Shown here one piece after another: positions 14,976 through 17,753 of a stretch of DNA of 17,753 nucleotides. The stretch lies in contig JAFGND010000052.1 in the NCBI GenBank assembly GCA_016927185.1, positions 1 through 17,753 of the forward strand. Reading direction: 5' to 3'. The stretch is from Candidatus Coatesiibacteriota bacterium. GTDB lineage: Bacteria; JAFGND01. How positions within the stretch are numbered: position 1 is the stretch's first letter; the number at the start of each line of letters is the position of its first letter. The notes under the pieces are model-generated. The model was not told where the DNA came from. It was given only the letters and a program-made list of their open reading frames with translations, and searched no databases. Made by a program: the position numbers and the translations under genes.

Positions 14976-15929
14976 CTATTCCTTTGCTCCTGCTTTCTTT
15001 AGAAGCTCAACCATTTCTGCATTATTTGATTTTATTGCCATCTGCAATGCGGTTTTTCCGTTATTTGCCTTGGCATTCACATCAGCATGCTTTGATAAAA
15101 GGTACTTTACCACATTAAGTTTGCCTTTTTCTGCGGCAAACATCAATGTAGTATAATTCCCGTATCGTTTTGCATTAATATCTGCACCCTTAGAGACAAG
15201 CAGGTCAATAATCTCTACGAAATCCTTGCCAGCAGCAAACATCATTGCAGTGAAGCCTGTATTATCCTTTGCATTCACATCAGCACCCTTGGCAATAAGC
15301 AATGAAATTATTTCCTTGTATCCAGCATCTGAGGCTTCCATCAGGGCTGTTCTTCCATTATTGGCTTTTGCATTTACATTACATCCTTTTGAAAGAAGCA
15401 GGTTTACAATATCCTTATGCCCTTTTTCAGATGCAAACATCAGTGTTGTCTTGCCATTAGCTGTTATTGCATTTGTATCAGCCTTTTTTGAAATAAGGAG
15501 ATTTACTACTTCCCTGTGCCCTTTCTCTATTGCCCACATAAGTGGATTATCACCTGATTTCGATTTTGCATTCGCGTCAGCTCCCTTGTTAAGAAGCAAC
15601 TCTACAAGCTCCTTTGAGCCTTCACTTGAAGCAAGCATCAATGCTGTTATATCATTGAAGTTCTTTGCGTTAACGTCAGCACCCTTGGAAATCAAATAAT
15701 ATGCAACTTCGTAGTTCTTGTTGTAAGCAGCCCACATCAATCCTGTCCAGCCTCTTTCACCATCCTTTGAATTGATGTCAACTCCTGATTCAACTACTGC
15801 CCTCAGGCTGTTAACCCTCCCTGAGTTCACTGCTTCAAATAATGCAACAGCAGCTTCATCTGTCTTTGAACCTCCTGATTTTCCCCCAAAAATATTTTTG
15901 AGAAATCCCAAGAATCCGCCTTCGCTCAT
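14976..15929 (-). CDS. Nine-repeat ankyrin protein
   Basis: Protein of 317 aa built almost wholly of ankyrin repeats. After a Gly- and Phe-rich N-terminus (MSEGGFLGFLKNIFGGKSGG) come about nine 33-residue units from residue 25 to the end, with a strongly conserved core such as GKTTLMFASEKGHKDIVNLL. The TALM/TTLM form with KGADVNAK turns is very regular, suggesting expansion by recent duplication. There is no signal peptide or TM segment, though the short glycine-rich start could be a weak amphipathic membrane anchor. Role: protein binding, partner unknown. GAGGT lies 8 nt before the ATG. The gene is monocistronic, convergent with the kinase and divergent from the propeller gene. A TTGACA box on the minus strand at 16030-16025 may be its -35, with no clear -10. 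Confidence 0.9.
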   Translation of the reverse strand: MSEGGFLGFLKNIFGGKSGGSKTDEAAVALFEAVNSGRVNSLRAVVESGVDINSKDGERGWTGLMWAAYNKNYEVAYYLISKGADVNAKNFNDITALMLASSEGSKELVELLLNKGADANAKSKSGDNPLMWAIEKGHREVVNLLISKKADTNAITANGKTTLMFASEKGHKDIVNLLLSKGCNVNAKANNGRTALMEASDAGYKEIISLLIAKGADVNAKDNTGFTAMMFAAGKDFVEIIDLLVSKGADINAKRYGNYTTLMFAAEKGKLNVVKYLLSKHADVNAKANNGKTALQMAIKSNNAEMVELLKKAGAKE

Positions 15930-16024
15930 TATTCTACCTCGCTTTCGAATATATACTTAAGTGTTTCTTGTATTTGATTGCCTGCATTTCTTGCATAAGA
16001 CTTGAATCATAGTAAGTATAAGAA

Positions 16025-16030
16025 TGTCAA
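16025..16030 (-). promoter_or_regulatory. Candidate -35 box for the nine-repeat ankyrin gene
   Basis: TTGACA is perfect on the minus strand, about 95 bp before the ATG at 15929. The hexamer at 17 bp (ATTCAA) is a poor -10 and TATGAT lies too close (13 bp). The remainder of the 253-bp gap 15930-16182 is AT-rich without gene-like content, apart from the divergent promoter at 16103. Confidence 0.3.
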
Positions 16031-16102
16031 GGGGAAACTTAATTTTTTCGTTCCTGCAATCAAGATTAAACCATACTGACTCCTTCAACTGGAAGAAAAC
16101 AA

Positions 16103-16130
16103 TTGACAAATATTACTTTTTTTCTAGAAA
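16103..16130 (+). promoter_or_regulatory. Candidate promoter of the propeller gene
   Basis: TTGACA (16103-16108) and TAGAAA (16125-16130, 4 of 6 matches to TATAAT) are separated by 16 bp, about 50 bp before the ATG at 16183. The spacer contains a T-rich run. Confidence 0.4.
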
Positions 16131-16182
16131 CATTTTTAGTAGTTTAATGTAAGTGTAAACTTTGTTGGAAAGGGGCTTCAGC

Positions 16183-17481
16183 ATGAAAAAATGGATTCTT
16201 CTCTTCATCATCTTTTGCAATCTGGGAATTTTATTTTCAGCACCGGGAGAGCTTGTATGGAGATACAGAACAAATGGTGATATAGAATCATCTCCTGTTG
16301 TTTCAAATAATATAGTTTACTTTGGGAGCAATGACAGGAATTTTTATGCTCTCAATGCACAAAACGGAAACCGGATCTGGAGTATACAGATAGGAACAGC
16401 AATCTTGAGCAGACCCTTTGTCAAAGATGGTATTGTTTATTATGCTGGAAGCGGACCTTTGTTCATTGTAAGGGCACACAATGCAAATTCTGGAACAATG
16501 ATATGGGAATATGAGACAACAGGTAATAATTATTCAAGTCCGGTAGTATCTAATGGAATACTGTATGTTGGATCTAATGACAAGTATCTCTATGCTCTTA
16601 ATGCTTCCAATGGCTCCCTGAAATGGAAGTATCTCTCAGAAGCTGAGGTCGGTTCTCCATGCATCTGGGAAACACAAGGGTTAGTATTTTTCGGAATAAG
16701 AAAGCATACTGAAGAAATGAAAAGCCTTTATGCTCTTGATGCATTGACAGGCCGTTTTAGCTGGTCATATGACACAAGAAGCTATGTATATGACCCTTTC
16801 TTTTCAAATGGAAATATCTTTTCGGCAAGTACCAGTTATGGGGTTTTCGCTAATAATGCCACAAATGGATCATTGATCTGGTCATCGTATTTCGGATATC
16901 CCAAATATATATTCTCTAATCCTGTAGTATCTGATGGTCTGGTAATATTTGGTTGTGACGATAATATTGTTCATGCTCTTGATGAAAAGACAGGAGTCCA
17001 GAAGTGGTTCTATAATACAGGAAGTGATATCCATTCTGATCCGTTTGTTAAAGATAAGGTTGTTTACATAAACAGTTTAAATCAATATCTTTATGCACTT
17101 GATATAAAGGACGGTTCTTTGAAATGGCAATACCGAGTAGGAATAATTAATGAATCCTCACCTTATGTATCTAACTCAATTGTATATATAGGCTGTTCTG
17201 ATGATTATCTCTATGCAATTGAAACCTATGGCTATACAGGATTTACGGATTACAAATCAGCTACCAAATTGCCTGAGAAAGATTTTTCTGCTTCTCCCAA
17301 CCCCTTCTCCTCCCGCTTGTCCCTCTCCCTTCCTTCCTCTGCTTCAATCTATTCCCTTACCGGACAGTTGATTATAAAACTTGATAAAGGCAAGCACTCT
17401 CTTGACACTAGTAAATGGAGAGAAGGAGTTTATATAGTGAAGAACGGAGATGAAACTAAGAGGATAGTGAAGGTCAATTAG
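16183..17481 (+). CDS. Secreted PQQ/BamB-like beta-propeller with type IX-like sorting domain
   Basis: Exported protein, 432 aa from the ATG at 16183. This start is chosen because GGAAAGGGG lies 7 nt upstream and the signal peptide starts here; a TTG 7 codons earlier is rejected. Residues 1-20 are a signal peptide with likely cleavage after FSA. Eight PQQ-type blades (about 21-350) each carry the docking Trp: Trp26, 66, 108, 148, 194, 233, 275 and 315, with repeated SSPVVSN..VYFGSND..YALN units. This is an eight-bladed propeller like BamB or quinoprotein folds, but no quinoprotein active site was identified. The last 64 residues begin SASPNPFSS and end with LDTSKWREGVYIVKNG and a basic IVKVN, the layout of the type A sorting domain of the type IX (Por) secretion system. 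Surface or extracellular location is inferred. No Por gene is in the window. It is a single gene. Confidence 0.85.
   Translation: MKKWILLFIIFCNLGILFSAPGELVWRYRTNGDIESSPVVSNNIVYFGSNDRNFYALNAQNGNRIWSIQIGTAILSRPFVKDGIVYYAGSGPLFIVRAHNANSGTMIWEYETTGNNYSSPVVSNGILYVGSNDKYLYALNASNGSLKWKYLSEAEVGSPCIWETQGLVFFGIRKHTEEMKSLYALDALTGRFSWSYDTRSYVYDPFFSNGNIFSASTSYGVFANNATNGSLIWSSYFGYPKYIFSNPVVSDGLVIFGCDDNIVHALDEKTGVQKWFYNTGSDIHSDPFVKDKVVYINSLNQYLYALDIKDGSLKWQYRVGIINESSPYVSNSIVYIGCSDDYLYAIETYGYTGFTDYKSATKLPEKDFSASPNPFSSRLSLSLPSSASIYSLTGQLIIKLDKGKHSLDTSKWREGVYIVKNGDETKRIVKVN
17287..17345 (+). other. Polypyrimidine tract at the propeller-sorting domain junction
   Basis: About 59 bases with only about six purines code for the SASPNPFSS..LSLSLPSS segment. 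Serine is written TCC/TCT and leucine CTC, unlike the AT-rich usage elsewhere in the gene. The tract lies exactly where the sorting domain joins. Such a strand bias can favour triplex DNA or slippage. Confidence 0.6.
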
Positions 17482-17495
17482 TTTTAACTTCCAAT

Positions 17496-17510
17496 AGAAA
17501 AGGCTTTTCT
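17496..17510 (+). terminator. Weak hairpin after the propeller gene
   Basis: AGAAAA-GGC-TTTTCT is a perfect 6-bp AT-rich stem with a 3-nt loop, 15 bp after the stop. It ends in T residues but lacks a GC-rich stem, so it is a poor intrinsic terminator. Confidence 0.25.
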
Positions 17511-17530
17511 TTAGTAGAATTGTTCAATTT

Positions 17531-17597
17531 TTAACCTCACCCCGTCATTCTGACTCCCCTCTCCTACAAGGAGAGGGGGCGGGGGTGAGGTGTTAAC
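17531..17597. repeat. GC-rich REP-like double palindrome
   Basis: Two nested inverted repeats stand out from the AT-rich surroundings. The inner stem is CCCCTCTCCT (17556-17565) and AGGAGAGGGG (17569-17578) with a 3-nt loop. The outer stem is CCTCACCCC (17535-17543) and GGGGTGAGG (17582-17590), flanked by TTAA on the left and GTTAAC on the right. A partial copy, AGGGGTGAG, follows at 17610. Very similar CTCACCCC/GGGGTGAG palindromes are scattered through many bacterial genomes as REP-like, probably mobile, intergenic elements. It contains no coding sequence. No transposase is in the window. Confidence 0.75.
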
Positions 17598-17640
17598 AAA
17601 GAGAAATGCAGGGGTGAGCTTTCCAACTCAGTCCATCATG

Positions 17641-17653
17641 TCTAGGGGCTAGA
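17641..17653. repeat. Small palindrome between the REP-like element and the T tract
   Basis: TCTAG-GGG-CTAGA forms a 5-bp stem with a 3-nt loop. It lies about 35 bp before the T17 tract, too far to make a terminator with it. Confidence 0.3.
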
Positions 17654-17676
17654 TTAAAAAAGAGAATAAAAAATCC

Positions 17677-17704
17677 TTGACAATCTATTTTTTTTTTTTT
17701 TTTT
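17677..17704 (+). promoter_or_regulatory. TTGACA box followed by a 17-T homopolymer
   Basis: TTGACA (17677-17682) is followed 5 bp later by 17 consecutive T residues (17688-17704), then GACCATATGG. The tract occupies the spacer of a possible promoter. As it stands, the nearest -10-like sequence, CATATG (17708-17713), gives a 25-bp spacer. The window ends at an ATG (17751) that may or may not start the next gene; its ribosome-binding site is poor. Confidence 0.35.
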
Positions 17705-17753
17705 GACCATATGGAAATTTACAAAGAAAGATAATATAAAATCTACCAGAATG

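Noticed and set aside
15226-15699. 157-codon open frame on the plus strand
   Set aside because: It is antisense to the ankyrin repeats, whose regular 99-bp units keep the opposite frame open. It has no ribosome-binding site and a repetitive, unnatural protein.
16183-17481. BamB of the outer-membrane assembly complex, or a PQQ-dependent dehydrogenase
   Set aside because: It has a C-terminal sorting domain, no evident lipobox Cys and no quinoprotein active-site motif. Propeller similarity alone does not support either role.
17688-17704. Intrinsic terminator with a U17 tail
   Set aside because: No stable GC-rich stem lies directly before the T run; the nearest palindrome (17641-17653) is about 35 bp away and short.
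1-17753. tRNA, rRNA, CRISPR array, riboswitch or toxin-antitoxin pair
   Set aside because: No cloverleaf, conserved rRNA segment, spaced direct repeats or known riboswitch core was seen by eye in the short intergenic regions. The small overlapping 91/135-aa pair has no toxin or antitoxin motif and sits inside a long operon.

Overview
The window (17,753 bp, A+T-rich, arginine mostly AGA/AGG) looks like chromosomal DNA of an uncultured diderm bacterium. A full-length TamB-like protein implies an outer membrane. A secreted beta-propeller ending in a type IX secretion (Por) sorting-like domain suggests the Fibrobacteres-Chlorobi-Bacteroidetes superphylum or a candidate phylum that shares this C-terminal module. 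No rRNA, tRNA, CRISPR array, transposase or phage structural gene was found, so the phylum cannot be named from the sequence alone.

Layout. (1) 1-963, plus strand: an XRE-type regulator with a LexA/CI-like C-terminal domain whose catalytic lysine appears to be replaced. (2) 978-11720, minus strand: ten tightly packed genes read from 11720 down to 978. Junctions are short overlaps or gaps of 12 nt or less, except for one 57-nt gap before tamB. In transcription order: a 6-TM protein with an extracytoplasmic helical-repeat loop (A), a protein with two TM segments and a large extracytoplasmic domain (B), a polytopic membrane protein (C), a lipoprotein, a small DUF4177-like protein, a 135-aa unknown, TamB, an ankyrin-repeat protein, a flippase-like (LPG_synthase_TM/UPF0104) membrane protein and a B12-binding-type radical SAM enzyme. 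(3) 11864-14957, plus strand: a histidine ammonia-lyase with the full MIO motif and histidine-type specificity residues, overlapping an N-terminal zinc-ribbon Ser/Thr kinase with one TM segment and an extracytoplasmic SH3-like domain. (4) 14976-15929, minus strand: a nine-repeat ankyrin protein. (5) 16183-17481, plus strand: a secreted eight-bladed PQQ/BamB-like propeller with a sorting-type C-terminus. (6) 17482-17753: a non-coding tail holding a REP-like palindrome and a T17 tract beside a TTGACA box.

How the genes may work together. The minus-strand operon reads as an envelope module. TamB relatives move phospholipid toward the outer membrane. The flippase-like protein and the radical SAM enzyme are compatible with handling or modifying a membrane lipid, but their substrates are unknown. 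The A-B-C trio followed by a lipoprotein is the best candidate here for an undescribed system: positive-inside topology puts the soluble parts of A, B and the lipoprotein all on the extracytoplasmic side. The coupling of a lone histidine ammonia-lyase to a receptor-like kinase is the second unusual arrangement.

Four starts were revised or flagged from ribosome-binding sites or junctions: C (9890), the lyase (11864), the propeller (16183) and the first ankyrin gene (4104 or 4080).
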